Shown here one piece after another: positions 8,658 to 16,915 of a DNA stretch of 64,000 nucleotides. Origin of the DNA: JAHRVQ01 sp963976815 (GTDB lineage: Bacteria > Pseudomonadota > Gammaproteobacteria > Pseudomonadales > Azotimanducaceae); assembly GCA_963976815.1 (NCBI GenBank), contig CAXBLU010000008.1, positions 186,001 through 250,000 of the forward strand, in the 5' to 3' direction. The notes below the pieces were generated by a model. That model was given only the letters and a program-made list of their open reading frames with translations, did not search any database and was not told the origin of the DNA. Each line of letters starts with the position of its first letter. Positions within the stretch are counted from its first letter, which is position 1. The position numbers were made by a program, and so were the translations under genes.

Positions 8658-8876
8658 TCAGGTGGTGATAGAGATACGTCGAGAATGCCTCCGATCCTCA
8701 CCCTCCCGAAGGTCTATCGGATACTGATAGTCATGTTTACCCATCCGACGATCTGGCCTTAGCCGTCTGTCCCCATGGACAGGCGGAGTCTTTTTATTAG
8801 CCCTGTTGGTCCGGTTCAAACGTTGACTAGGGTGAGACTGGACCGGTCGATAGGCGTTGGGTGGTATAATATTCAC
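8658..8876 (-). CDS. Small Arg-rich hypothetical protein (72 aa)
   Basis: A GTG start at 8876 is preceded by AGGAGGTGAT (8883-8892), a perfect match to the anti-Shine-Dalgarno, at good spacing. The predicted product begins with NIIPPNAYRPVQ and carries three Arg-Arg clusters (GDRRLRPDRR, EDRRHSRR), a pattern seen in small uncharacterised gammaproteobacterial proteins. It is followed at 51 nt by the CinA/NadD-like gene on the same strand and is divergent from the DUF3806 gene. A 7-bp inverted repeat (8651-8669) spans its stop codon. Function unknown; basic charge suggests nucleic-acid or ribosome contact, but that is a guess. Confidence 0.6.
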   Translation of the reverse strand: MNIIPPNAYRPVQSHPSQRLNRTNRANKKTPPVHGDRRLRPDRRMGKHDYQYPIDLREGEDRRHSRRISITT

Positions 8877-8973
8877 GTTTCCATCACCTCCTGGGAGCAG
8901 AATGGTAAAAACTTTGCCTATAGGGTTTATCGACCTGTCAACAGAAATCTTGAATTTGAAAATTGAGCCCCTA

Positions 8974-9609
8974 ATGAAAAGAAAGATGAGTAGCAACCTA
9001 AAACGAACGGTAGGACAAACATTGCTTGGACAAATATTGCTTAGACAAATATTGATTGGACTCATCACCTTACTACCGTTTATCTCGTCCGCAGCAGAGG
9101 ATACGTCGGTCATTACGCTGACTCCGGAACAAATGGAGAGTTATCAGTTTCAAACTCAGCCTTCCAACGTAAAAGTTAAGGATCTCTCCGTGGGGCAACA
9201 GGCGATCATGTCGAGCCAGCGCAGGGCGGCAAAAGATCTTCTCTACAGAAATCTGGGTATCGTTAAGATTACAGGCACTAAAGACGACCTTCGTCATCTA
9301 CAGCAAATTGTTGACAGAAAAGTTCTGGGAAAATCTCAGGTAGCCGAATGGCAGTCGATTGGGGTGTTGTTTGGCGACATTTTAGCCCGGGAATTTAATC
9401 TGAAATGGGTTAGCTACGAAGATGAGCTGGGTGCCAACAAAGCATTGCGTTACCGCCAGTCCCAGAACTTCATATTTCCCGTTACATTGTTCTCAAAAAG
9501 GATGAAATTCGATGAAGAAATCGACATGCGCGGGGTTTATGCCACACTAGAAGTTGAGATCAAGCAATTCATTCTTGCGGAAAACAGGCTCAAGCTGCCA
9601 AATACCTAG
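8974..9609 (+). CDS. Exported DUF3806-type protein
   Basis: A 211-aa protein whose C-terminal half (VLFGDILAREFNLKWV through LFSKRMKFDEEIDM) matches the DUF3806 pattern as I recall it; function unknown. It begins with a basic stretch and a hydrophobic signal peptide ending near FISSA-AED, so export is likely. The start is uncertain: ATG 8974 (MKRKMSSN) or 8986. The open frame reaches back to 8857 but lacks support there. Codons for the signal-peptide core come from a 15-bp DNA repeat (9013-9057) that encodes GQILL-type units. Confidence 0.7.
   Translation: MKRKMSSNLKRTVGQTLLGQILLRQILIGLITLLPFISSAAEDTSVITLTPEQMESYQFQTQPSNVKVKDLSVGQQAIMSSQRRAAKDLLYRNLGIVKITGTKDDLRHLQQIVDRKVLGKSQVAEWQSIGVLFGDILAREFNLKWVSYEDELGANKALRYRQSQNFIFPVTLFSKRMKFDEEIDMRGVYATLEVEIKQFILAENRLKLPNT
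9013..9057. repeat. 15-bp tandem repeat in the signal peptide of the DUF3806 gene
   Basis: Three copies of a GGACAAATATTGCTT unit (9013-9027, 9028-9042, 9043-9057) differ by one to three bases. Each encodes five residues of the hydrophobic leader, so copy-number change would lengthen or shorten the signal peptide without a frameshift. Confidence 0.8.
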
Positions 9610-9678
9610 CTTTTACGCCTTTTCTCAACATGTATAATGCAGGTAAAATACGCGCTTACGAAATTCAGGTTAGTTGTT

Positions 9679-9855
9679 ATGAAGAAGTCCATTCTCGGTG
9701 TCCTAAAATTCTTCTTTGTTGACTCTGTGGTCAACATTCTAGGAGATCTGTTTGAACAACCCCTCATTATGTGGGCGTTTATCGGCTGGGGCTGGATTTC
9801 GATTCTGGTGATGATCGCAGGATTTGCGACCACCGTGGGCACTGTTCAGTTCTAA
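9679..9855 (+). CDS. Small hypothetical membrane protein (58 aa)
   Basis: From ATG 9679 the product is 58 aa with a short basic N-terminus, an amphipathic stretch and a hydrophobic C-terminal segment (IGWGWISILVMIAGFA) long enough to cross the membrane. No family is recognised. The frame extends upstream to 9637 but without better support, and no strong Shine-Dalgarno is seen. It lies 69 nt after the DUF3806 gene on the same strand. The stop codon falls in the first unit of a 15-bp repeat whose TAA is repeated in each unit. Confidence 0.4.
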   Translation: MKKSILGVLKFFFVDSVVNILGDLFEQPLIMWAFIGWGWISILVMIAGFATTVGTVQF

Positions 9856-9909
9856 GCAGGTCAATTCTAAGCAGGTCAATTCTAAGCAGTCCAGTTCTAA
9901 ACCGTCCGC
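9850..9909. repeat. 15-bp tandem repeat between convergent genes
   Basis: Two perfect copies of TTCTAAGCAGGTCAA (9850-9864, 9865-9879) are followed by two diverged copies (9880-9894, 9895-9909). The array runs from the stop of the small membrane protein to the last bases of the leuB-like gene, so it fills the whole convergent junction. Confidence 0.85.
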
Positions 9910-11024
9910 TAGGGAAGCGATTTTAACGTCGCTTCCAGTTTCTCCATGACCAGGTTACCAAACTCTATTGTCGAGACAATTGTTGTTTCAGAATCGGAGT
10001 TGGACAAATCAGAGGTCGAATACCCAGATTCAAAAACGCTCTTCATTGCGTCCCAAACGGCCTGAGATTCAGCTGTCAGGTTAAAGCTCATTTCCAACAT
10101 CATGGCCACCGAGCCTATCATCGAGTATGGGTTCGCAATATTCTTGCCCGCGATATCCGGTGCGGACCCGTGGGATGGTTCATAGTAAGCCTTCTCTGGG
10201 CCCATACAAGCGGATGGCATTAAGCCCAGGGAGCCGAGTATGCCGCCGCCTTGATCACTGAGTATGTCACCAAACATATTCTCCATGACCATGACATCAA
10301 ATTGTCCAGGATTAAGACAAAGCGCCGTTGCTGCGGCATCAACCAGCATATGTTTGACTTCAACTTCCGGGTAATCAAGTCGAACTTCTTCGAGTATCTC
10401 GTTCCAGAACACGCTCGACATCAGCACGTTACTTTTATGGATGTTGTGCAGGACTTTCTTTCTTAGCATAGCCTGTTCGAAACCAACCTTTAGCACCTGT
10501 CGGATCTGGTCTTCGTCGTAGGCCAGTACCTCTTTGACATAGCGCTTCCCCTGCTCGTTAACTCCGCGTTCCTTTTCACCAAAATACAATCCACCGACTA
10601 ATTCTCGAATCAACAGAATGTCGATTCCATCTTTGATCACTTCCTTTTTCAGTGGTGAAAAATGCGCCATATCGCGGCTAAGGAAGATCGGTCTAAAGTT
10701 TGCGAAGGTATTGTATCGAGCGCGGAGGGGCAGGATTGCACCGCGTTCAGCTTGCTCTTCCACAGGTATTTTCTGGCTATCCTCGTGACTAAGACCAACC
10801 GGGCCTTTTAATATGGCGTCAGCCGAGTCACAGATGAGTTTGGTCTCCTCGGGAAAGGCTTTGCCGTGATCAAAATAGGCCTGAGCGCCAAAAGGTGCCT
10901 CAATCAATTCGAATTGCACATCACGGTGCTGGCTAATTAAATCAAATACACGAACGGCCTGGGTCATGATCTCAGGTCCAATAGCGTCACCCGCTAGAAT
11001 CGCTATTTTGTATGCATTTGTCAT
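9909..11024 (-). CDS. leuB: 3-isopropylmalate dehydrogenase (LeuB-type)
   Basis: This 371-aa member of the isocitrate/isopropylmalate dehydrogenase family has the LeuB loop ELVGGLYFGEKERG, which places it with LeuB rather than isocitrate dehydrogenase. The metal-binding part (DAAATALCLNP, NMFGDILSDQ) and the NAD-binding GSAPDIAGKNIANP are present. LeuB oxidatively decarboxylates 3-isopropylmalate in leucine synthesis. It is solitary: leuA, leuC and leuD are not next to it. A related beta-decarboxylating dehydrogenase of another pathway is therefore possible. Confidence 0.75.
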   Translation of the reverse strand: MTNAYKIAILAGDAIGPEIMTQAVRVFDLISQHRDVQFELIEAPFGAQAYFDHGKAFPEETKLICDSADAILKGPVGLSHEDSQKIPVEEQAERGAILPLRARYNTFANFRPIFLSRDMAHFSPLKKEVIKDGIDILLIRELVGGLYFGEKERGVNEQGKRYVKEVLAYDEDQIRQVLKVGFEQAMLRKKVLHNIHKSNVLMSSVFWNEILEEVRLDYPEVEVKHMLVDAAATALCLNPGQFDVMVMENMFGDILSDQGGGILGSLGLMPSACMGPEKAYYEPSHGSAPDIAGKNIANPYSMIGSVAMMLEMSFNLTAESQAVWDAMKSVFESGYSTSDLSNSDSETTIVSTIEFGNLVMEKLEATLKSLP

Positions 11025-11137
11025 TTTGATGGTCTCTCAGGGAAATTCGGAGGCGATGTTAGCATGAGAAAGTGGCACGGAATTCGGTAATCACACGCAT
11101 AAGTGACGGTTATCGAAAGCGCAACTAGAAGCGGCAA

Positions 11138-12337
11138 TTAATAGCGCAGGAACGGTGCTCGTTCCGCCAGCCATCCCTGCAATTCTGGTTGCAGTTTATG
11201 TTCAAAATCCTCGAATGACTGGCTGGCATCATCCACCCATAACCGAAGTGCTGGTCCTCCGTTGATGACATCAATGGGCAGTCGATCTAATTCGTATTCA
11301 TAATCATGGCGTCGCCACAAATCGTATTCCGGCTTGAGTTGCCTTAAGGTTTTTAGCAAGCCCGCGATCAAGCGGTAGGGCGCAAAACGCTCATGCTGAT
11401 AATTATCGTTGTCCGTATGGATTTGAATGCCATAGCAGAGTTCGTGTACATGTTTATGGAATGTGGGCTCAAAGTTGCACAGCCTTAAAGAAACACCTTC
11501 GCACCAGTTAGGAGCTTGTTGTTTGAGGCGTTCGAGTACTTCGTTCGCGGGGAAGTCCGGCGCGCCGATGACCTCCAGTGGAATTGTTGTACCTCGACCC
11601 TCAGAGAGGGTAGTTCCTTCTAGCAACACAGTGCCGGGAAAACAGCGTGTCATATTGAGGCTTGCAGCATTTGGGCTGGGGTTGATCCAGGAAATACCAT
11701 CGGGCCAACCTTTTTTACCCACCTCCGGTTGGTAGCCTCCCATAGTAATCACGTCGAGAGGTAACTGGAGATGATTTTGACTCACAAACCATTGTGCTAG
11801 TTCACCGGTGGTTAGCCCGTGTCTGGTCGGAAGGTTATCTGAGCCGACAAAGCTTTCCTCACTATCCACGAGGCGTAAGCCATCGACGGGGCGGCCTGCG
11901 GGGTTTGGTCTATCCAAAACCCATATTTCAATACCAAGTTCGGCGCCCACTTCCAGGAAGTATTTTAGTGTGGTGATATAGGTGTAGATGCGGCAGCCGA
12001 TATCTTGAAGGTCAAACAGCACCAGATCTATATCCGCCAACATCTGGGGGGTTGGTCGGCGGTGTTCTCCGTAAAGAGAGAGAATTGGGATGCCATGAAC
12101 AGGGTCCAGGAAATCCTCGGATTCAATCATATTGTCTTGCTTGTCACCCCGCATGCCGTGTTGGGGCCCAAAGGCCTTGATGACCTGGCAACCCGCAGCA
12201 ATTAGCGCATCTAGACTGTGGGTCATATTGCGTGTCACAGACGCCGGATGGGCAACCAGCGCAATCTTCCTATCGCGGATATGATCTAGTTTTTCTGGGT
12301 CGTTCAGTAACTGATCGATACCGAATGAAAATGGCAT
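11138..12337 (-). CDS. DUF1343 / NamZ-like exo-beta-N-acetylmuramidase
   Basis: A 399-aa protein of the DUF1343 family, whose characterised member NamZ removes terminal N-acetylmuramic acid from peptidoglycan fragments. Visible family segments are KIALVAHPASV, FGPQHGMRGD, DLVLFDLQDIGCRIYTY (about residue 110), WVLDRPNPAGR and SLNMTRCFPGTVLLEGT. No signal peptide is seen, so a cytoplasmic role in cell-wall recycling is more likely than secretion. It sits between leuB and the DOMON-like gene on the same strand, with gaps of 113 and 65 nt. Confidence 0.82.
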   Translation of the reverse strand: MPFSFGIDQLLNDPEKLDHIRDRKIALVAHPASVTRNMTHSLDALIAAGCQVIKAFGPQHGMRGDKQDNMIESEDFLDPVHGIPILSLYGEHRRPTPQMLADIDLVLFDLQDIGCRIYTYITTLKYFLEVGAELGIEIWVLDRPNPAGRPVDGLRLVDSEESFVGSDNLPTRHGLTTGELAQWFVSQNHLQLPLDVITMGGYQPEVGKKGWPDGISWINPSPNAASLNMTRCFPGTVLLEGTTLSEGRGTTIPLEVIGAPDFPANEVLERLKQQAPNWCEGVSLRLCNFEPTFHKHVHELCYGIQIHTDNDNYQHERFAPYRLIAGLLKTLRQLKPEYDLWRRHDYEYELDRLPIDVINGGPALRLWVDDASQSFEDFEHKLQPELQGWLAERAPFLRY

Positions 12338-12402
12338 AGCTTTTGTCTCAACAGGGCTGGTCGTTTTAGTGGAGCAGAGTATTCAGAGGCAAAAGAGGCA
12401 AG

Positions 12403-12951
12403 TCAACGCACACACGGTAGAATCAGGGTTCTTTGTGAGGCGAGGTGAAAATCTGGCTTGTTATCCGGATGGGAAGCGGCGAAATACTGGAGTGGACCAT
12501 CAATTTCTTTCAGGATGACGGCGGGAGAAATATGCCAATCCTCTGTAACAAAGTCGGGGTGGTTGATGTCTACACTGCAACGAACGATATTGTTGTCTGG
12601 AGTTTGTCGGCGATAGTCCCCGGAAACCCTAAAGTCTTTGCTAGTATGGGCAATTGTTCGGTATCCCTCGAACTCATATGCCTGCCAGTGTCCGGCGCTT
12701 GAAAGGTTACATTCGAGATACCGGTCAGCGCTTGAAAGGCCTATAAAACATTCGAAGCAGGTGGATTCCCATAAACGGTCCCTGCGCTCAGGAAAATCGA
12801 CTGGTTCGTTGAGTAAGATGGATGAGGTGCCGGAAAATTGATATTGGAGATTAAGGCACGAACCATCGCGAGTGACAGAGCCGTTGATCTGTCGGACCAG
12901 GCTTGAGGCATGAAACGGCGTGAGAACAAAATTCAAATGGATACTCGGCAA
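12403..12951 (-). CDS. DOMON-like domain protein
   Basis: This 182-aa protein carries the pattern LWESTCFECFIG (about residues 60-71) and YLECNLSSAGHWQAYEFEGYR, typical of the DOMON-like/type 9 carbohydrate-binding superfamily. These are beta-sandwich proteins that bind sugars or heme. No signal peptide is visible, and the ligand is unknown. The stop is 65 nt from the start of the NamZ-like gene on the same strand, so the two may be co-transcribed. The gene is divergent from gor. Confidence 0.65.
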   Translation of the reverse strand: MPSIHLNFVLTPFHASSLVRQINGSVTRDGSCLNLQYQFSGTSSILLNEPVDFPERRDRLWESTCFECFIGLSSADRYLECNLSSAGHWQAYEFEGYRTIAHTSKDFRVSGDYRRQTPDNNIVRCSVDINHPDFVTEDWHISPAVILKEIDGPLQYFAASHPDNKPDFHLASQRTLILPCVR

Positions 12952-13005
12952 TTGAGAAGTGATGAGTGTTCAAGGTTAACAAACTTAAGGTAAGGAATTT
13001 TATAG

Positions 13006-14358
13006 ATGTACGATTTTGATCTGTTTGTCATGGGCGTTGGTTCAGGCGGAGTTCGTGCCGCTCGGATGGCTGCTACCTACGGCGCGAGGGTTGCAACCGC
13101 TGAAGATCGTTATATGGGTGGCACCTGCGTTAACGTTGGCTGTGTGCCAAAAAAATTGTTCGTTTATGCATCTCATTTCAATGAGGAATACCACCATGCT
13201 GAAGGTTTCGGCTGGGGTAAAGCCAGTCCTGAATTTGATTGGCCAACGCTACTAAAAAACAAGAACACTGAAATCAGCCGCCTCAACGGTATTTATCAGG
13301 GGTTACTCGATAATGCCGGCGTGACACATTTTGATGGTAGAGCTCGAATTGTAGATGCGCACCACATATCAGTAGGCGACAAGGTCATTTCCACTGAAAA
13401 GATTTTAATCGCAACAGGTGGTTGGCCGTCGGTACCTGAGTTCCCTGGCAGTGAACACGTTATCACCTCAAATGAAGCATTCTTTATGGAGCGGCTACCG
13501 AAACGTAGCCTGGTTGTTGGGGGCGGATATATTGCGGTTGAATTTGCCGGAATCTTTGCTGGGCTGGGTATTGAAAGTCACCTTTCTTACCGTGGTCCTT
13601 TGTTCCTCCGAAATTTTGATGAGGATGTTCGAAAGGTAGTTGCGGAAGAGTTGGTTAAGAAAAATATTGCTCTACATTTCAATAGCAATGTAGAGAAAAT
13701 CGAAAAACAATCCGATGGTTCACTACTCGTCACATTTAAGGAAGGTAATAGCCTCGAAGTAGACCAGGTTATGTATGCCACAGGCCGAGTGCCGAATGTG
13801 ACTGACATTGGACTTGAGAATGTTGAAGTAAAACAGGGCAAGAATGGCGCAATACTGGTCGATGATGAGTTTCGAACCTCGGTGGAAAACATTTTTGCAC
13901 TTGGGGACGTAACCGACAAAATCCAGTTGACTCCCGTTGCCATCAAGGAAGCGATGGCCTTTGTCCAAACCCAATATTTAAATCAGCCGACAAAGATGGA
14001 CTATGAGGGAATTGCCACTGCGGTTTTTTGCCAGCCCAATATTGGAACCGTTGGATTGACCGAAGCGGAAGCAAGAGAACGGTATGCAGAAGTTGAGATT
14101 TTCCGTTCAAGTTTCAGAGCAATGAAACATACGCTCTCCGGTAGTGATGAACGATCAATGATGAAAATCATTGTTGATAAACAATCCGACAAGGTGCTTG
14201 GCGTGCATATGGTCGGCGCTGAAGCGGGTGAAATTATTCAAGGCATCGCCATAGCGCTAAAGGCGGGAGCAACTAAAGCTGTGTTTGACGCAACGGTCGG
14301 TATTCATCCAACTTCAGCGGAGGAATTTGTCACCATGCGAGAACCCGTCGCTAGTTAG
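13006..14358 (+). CDS. gor: Glutathione reductase
   Basis: This 450-aa flavoprotein reduces glutathione disulfide with NADPH. It has an FAD-binding GVGSGGVRAARMA, the redox pair GGTCVNVGC (Cys41, Cys46), an NADPH-binding GGGYIAVEFAGIFAGLG, a second FAD motif IFALGDVTD and the catalytic His434-Glu439 in GIHPTSAEEF. Length and motif order match E. coli Gor. Its stop TAG overlaps the GTG of the next gene by 1 nt. Confidence 0.93.
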   Translation: MYDFDLFVMGVGSGGVRAARMAATYGARVATAEDRYMGGTCVNVGCVPKKLFVYASHFNEEYHHAEGFGWGKASPEFDWPTLLKNKNTEISRLNGIYQGLLDNAGVTHFDGRARIVDAHHISVGDKVISTEKILIATGGWPSVPEFPGSEHVITSNEAFFMERLPKRSLVVGGGYIAVEFAGIFAGLGIESHLSYRGPLFLRNFDEDVRKVVAEELVKKNIALHFNSNVEKIEKQSDGSLLVTFKEGNSLEVDQVMYATGRVPNVTDIGLENVEVKQGKNGAILVDDEFRTSVENIFALGDVTDKIQLTPVAIKEAMAFVQTQYLNQPTKMDYEGIATAVFCQPNIGTVGLTEAEARERYAEVEIFRSSFRAMKHTLSGSDERSMMKIIVDKQSDKVLGVHMVGAEAGEIIQGIAIALKAGATKAVFDATVGIHPTSAEEFVTMREPVAS

Positions 14359-15089
14359 TGGCTCATTTTGTTGGTGTTGACGGCTGCAAAGGTGGCTGGT
14401 TTGCCGTATGGCAGGCTAGAACTGGTATCAAAGATGATTTTGGCACCGGCATCCACAGTCAGATCTATTCATCTATTGTTGATCTTTGGCAGGAGCACAG
14501 TGATGCCGTCCGGATTCTGATTGATATACCCATTGGGTTAAAAGAATCGGAGGACAGAGGCCTGGAAAAGCAGGTTAGAAAGCTACTGGGTCCGCGCCGT
14601 AGTAGTGTATTTCCAGTGCCCTGTGTTGCTGCGGCCTATGCCCAGGATTATATAGCCGCGTCTGCCCTTAACAGGCAAAACATTGGCAAGGGACTGTCAA
14701 AGCAAGCCTGGTTTATTACTCCCTTAATCAGAGATGTCGATCAATTCCTGCAACACTCCTCAACAGCTCGTATGGTCCTTGGGGAGTGCCACCCTGAACT
14801 CGCTTTTGCCACGCTTAATGGTGCACCTCTGCCCGACAGTAAGAAGACGACCAATGGTCAGACCCAACGTCATGATCTGATCCAGGACCACTTTCCACAG
14901 CTGGATCAGTTTTTGGAGGGCTGTTTGGCCCAACATCGCCGTGCAACTCTCAAATTAGACGATTGTCTGGATGCTCTGGTGTTATTAGTCACCGCAAGAA
15001 CGGGCCGAAAACTCAACGTACAGCCCGAGGAGGGCGTCGGTGGGGTGCCAATCGACATGTGGATACCAGACATCCCTGGTTACTATTAA
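14358..15089 (+). CDS. DUF429 family protein (predicted RNase H-like nuclease)
   Basis: The 243-aa product starts with VGVDGCKGGWF and contains LIDIPIGL, PRRSSVFPVP and DDCLDALVLLVTA, the signature segments of DUF429. That family has been predicted to have an RNase H-like fold, with the Asp residues forming the metal site. Its biological role is not established. The start is a GTG inside the gor stop (TAGTG), so translation depends on coupling. It belongs to the tightly packed run from gor to the M16 peptidase. Confidence 0.8.
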   Translation: MAHFVGVDGCKGGWFAVWQARTGIKDDFGTGIHSQIYSSIVDLWQEHSDAVRILIDIPIGLKESEDRGLEKQVRKLLGPRRSSVFPVPCVAAAYAQDYIAASALNRQNIGKGLSKQAWFITPLIRDVDQFLQHSSTARMVLGECHPELAFATLNGAPLPDSKKTTNGQTQRHDLIQDHFPQLDQFLEGCLAQHRRATLKLDDCLDALVLLVTARTGRKLNVQPEEGVGGVPIDMWIPDIPGYY

Positions 15090-15141
15090 CCGCCGGTTTT
15101 GCTATGGTCGAGGCCGTTATTAGCATGCTGGAGCCCTCTGT

Positions 15142-16815
15142 TTGGAAGCCTTAACTAATTTTCTCAATCTACTGGATGGACTCCTTGGATCCGCTCAGTA
15201 CTTTCCCTTCTTACTTCTCGGTACAGGTTTGTTTTTGACAATCTACCTGAAGTTCCCACAATTTAGATTCTTCGCCCATGCCTGGCGAATAGTTCGGGGC
15301 AAATACGACCGGGCGGATGACGTTGGAGACGCGACCCATTTCCAGGCTCTGAGCACGGCAATTTCCGGCACCGTCGGCACCGGTAACATTGGTGGTGTGG
15401 CTTTAGCGATCTATCTGGGTGGACCTGCAGCACTGTTTTGGATGTGGATGACTGCATTTGTAGGGATGACCAGTAAATTTGTCGAAGTCACCTTGTCCCA
15501 TAAGTATCGAGAACAGGACGCTAATGGCCATATTGTCGGCGGCCCGATGTATGTCATGGAAAAACGGCTAAATATGAAGTGGTTAGCGGTATTTTTTGCG
15601 ATTGCGACCGTTGTCAGCTCATTCGGTACAGGCAACCTTCCCCAGAGTAACAATATTGCAAATGGTGTCGAATCCACCTTTGGCATTCCGGTTTGGATAA
15701 CAGGGCTGGTTCTGGCGACCCTCTTAGGCCTGGTCATTATCGGCGGGATTAAGCGGATCGTTAAGGTTGCGGAAAAGATTGTGCCTTTGATGGCGGTGAT
15801 TTATCTCGGAGGCGCAGCGATGGTCATTATTGCCAACGCTGATCAGGTGATTCCTTCATTTATTTCGGTTTTCAGTGATGCCTTTACGGGATCCGCTGCA
15901 GCGGGTGGTTTCCTAGGGGCAACATTTGCATACGCTTTTAATCGAGGTGTTAACCGCGGGCTCTTTTCGAATGAAGCGGGGCAGGGTAGTGCGCCCATTG
16001 CCCACGCTGCGGCACGGGCCCATGAGCCGGTTTCAGAGGGGATGGTGTCCATTCTTGAACCTTTTATCGACACGATTATTATCTGCACTGTGACAGGGCT
16101 GGTGATTCTTTCTTCTGGAGTTTGGACAGAGAAATTCGAGAACGATTTCCAGCGATTTGACACCGAAATAGTTGCGGGTAGTTATTCAGAAAACGTCCCA
16201 GAGCAACGCCAGGCATTATTTGAACACCTGAGCCTGGGGGGAGATACCGACACGGTTGAGACGTTTACTGGCTCCATTCAAGTGGCGAATGGACTGCCCG
16301 TCTCAAGTGGTTTCACAATATTACATAATCGATCTGTCGCTGAAGACACGCGATTTTATCGCAATGGCAAAGCAATTACCGGAACCGTTGAGGTGAGCAA
16401 TGGCAGTGTTGAACGGGGCGTACAGTTAACTGGAAAGTCGCTTATTCATTCCGTTGATCTGACCATGGAAGCATTTAGCCGCAGCGCGCTCGGGGATTAT
16501 GGAAAGTATATTGTTGCCATAGGCCTGGTGTTGTTTGCATTTAGTACCGCAGTGGCCTGGTCCTACTACGGGGACAGAGCCATGACCTACCTGCTGGGAG
16601 TCAAATCTGTGATGCCTTACCGGGCTGTCTATGTGGTGGGCTTTTTTGTTGCTGCAGTTGCGGACACATCGCTAGTCTGGCTTATTTCCGCCATCACGAT
16701 TGCGTTTATGACCCTGCCAAACCTCTACTCTATGATTGTTCTACACAGGGAGATGAAGCAAACCATCGATGACTATTGGGTGTCCTTTAAAAAGGAACAT
16801 CCGGAAGGCCCCTAA
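15142..16815 (+). CDS. Alanine/glycine:cation symporter (AGCS family)
   Basis: This 557-aa polytopic membrane protein imports alanine or glycine with Na+ or H+. Family markers are STAISGTVGTGNIGGVALAI (about residues 70-90), VGGPMYVMEK and NEAGQGSAPIAHAAA. The start is TTG at 15142 with GGAG 8 nt upstream; no suitable ATG is available. It is about 100 residues longer than classic AGCS proteins. The excess is a hydrophilic segment at about residues 327-448 between two membrane helices, probably periplasmic. Alanine dehydrogenase at 1949 would be the matching catabolic enzyme. Confidence 0.88.
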   Translation: MEALTNFLNLLDGLLGSAQYFPFLLLGTGLFLTIYLKFPQFRFFAHAWRIVRGKYDRADDVGDATHFQALSTAISGTVGTGNIGGVALAIYLGGPAALFWMWMTAFVGMTSKFVEVTLSHKYREQDANGHIVGGPMYVMEKRLNMKWLAVFFAIATVVSSFGTGNLPQSNNIANGVESTFGIPVWITGLVLATLLGLVIIGGIKRIVKVAEKIVPLMAVIYLGGAAMVIIANADQVIPSFISVFSDAFTGSAAAGGFLGATFAYAFNRGVNRGLFSNEAGQGSAPIAHAAARAHEPVSEGMVSILEPFIDTIIICTVTGLVILSSGVWTEKFENDFQRFDTEIVAGSYSENVPEQRQALFEHLSLGGDTDTVETFTGSIQVANGLPVSSGFTILHNRSVAEDTRFYRNGKAITGTVEVSNGSVERGVQLTGKSLIHSVDLTMEAFSRSALGDYGKYIVAIGLVLFAFSTAVAWSYYGDRAMTYLLGVKSVMPYRAVYVVGFFVAAVADTSLVWLISAITIAFMTLPNLYSMIVLHREMKQTIDDYWVSFKKEHPEGP

Positions 16816-16816
16816 A

Positions 16817-16915
16817 ATGAAGGAACAAAAGTCGGTAACTGTAGCGAAGGCTAAGATGGAAACCGTGGCAGAAAGCATGAAAAAAAGCATGGCGAAAAGA
16901 AGGAAAGCAGGATGA
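16817..16915 (+). CDS. Candidate 32-aa Lys-rich small protein
   Basis: An ATG one base after the symporter stop opens a 32-codon frame that ends in TGA overlapping the ATG of the downstream SDR (ATGA). The product is very basic, with repeated Met-(Glu/Lys) and Ala-Lys segments and a KRRKAG end. The perfect fit between two genes, with coupling at the 3' end, suggests it is translated. It may act mainly as a coupling leader. No family is known to me, and there is no clear Shine-Dalgarno. Confidence 0.4.
   Translation: MKEQKSVTVAKAKMETVAESMKKSMAKRRKAG

Noticed and set aside
8763..8795. Inverted repeat with a following T5, looking like a plus-strand terminator
   Set aside because: It lies inside the small Arg-rich ORF on the minus strand (PPVHGDRR codons), and no plus-strand gene ends just upstream. 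More likely incidental.
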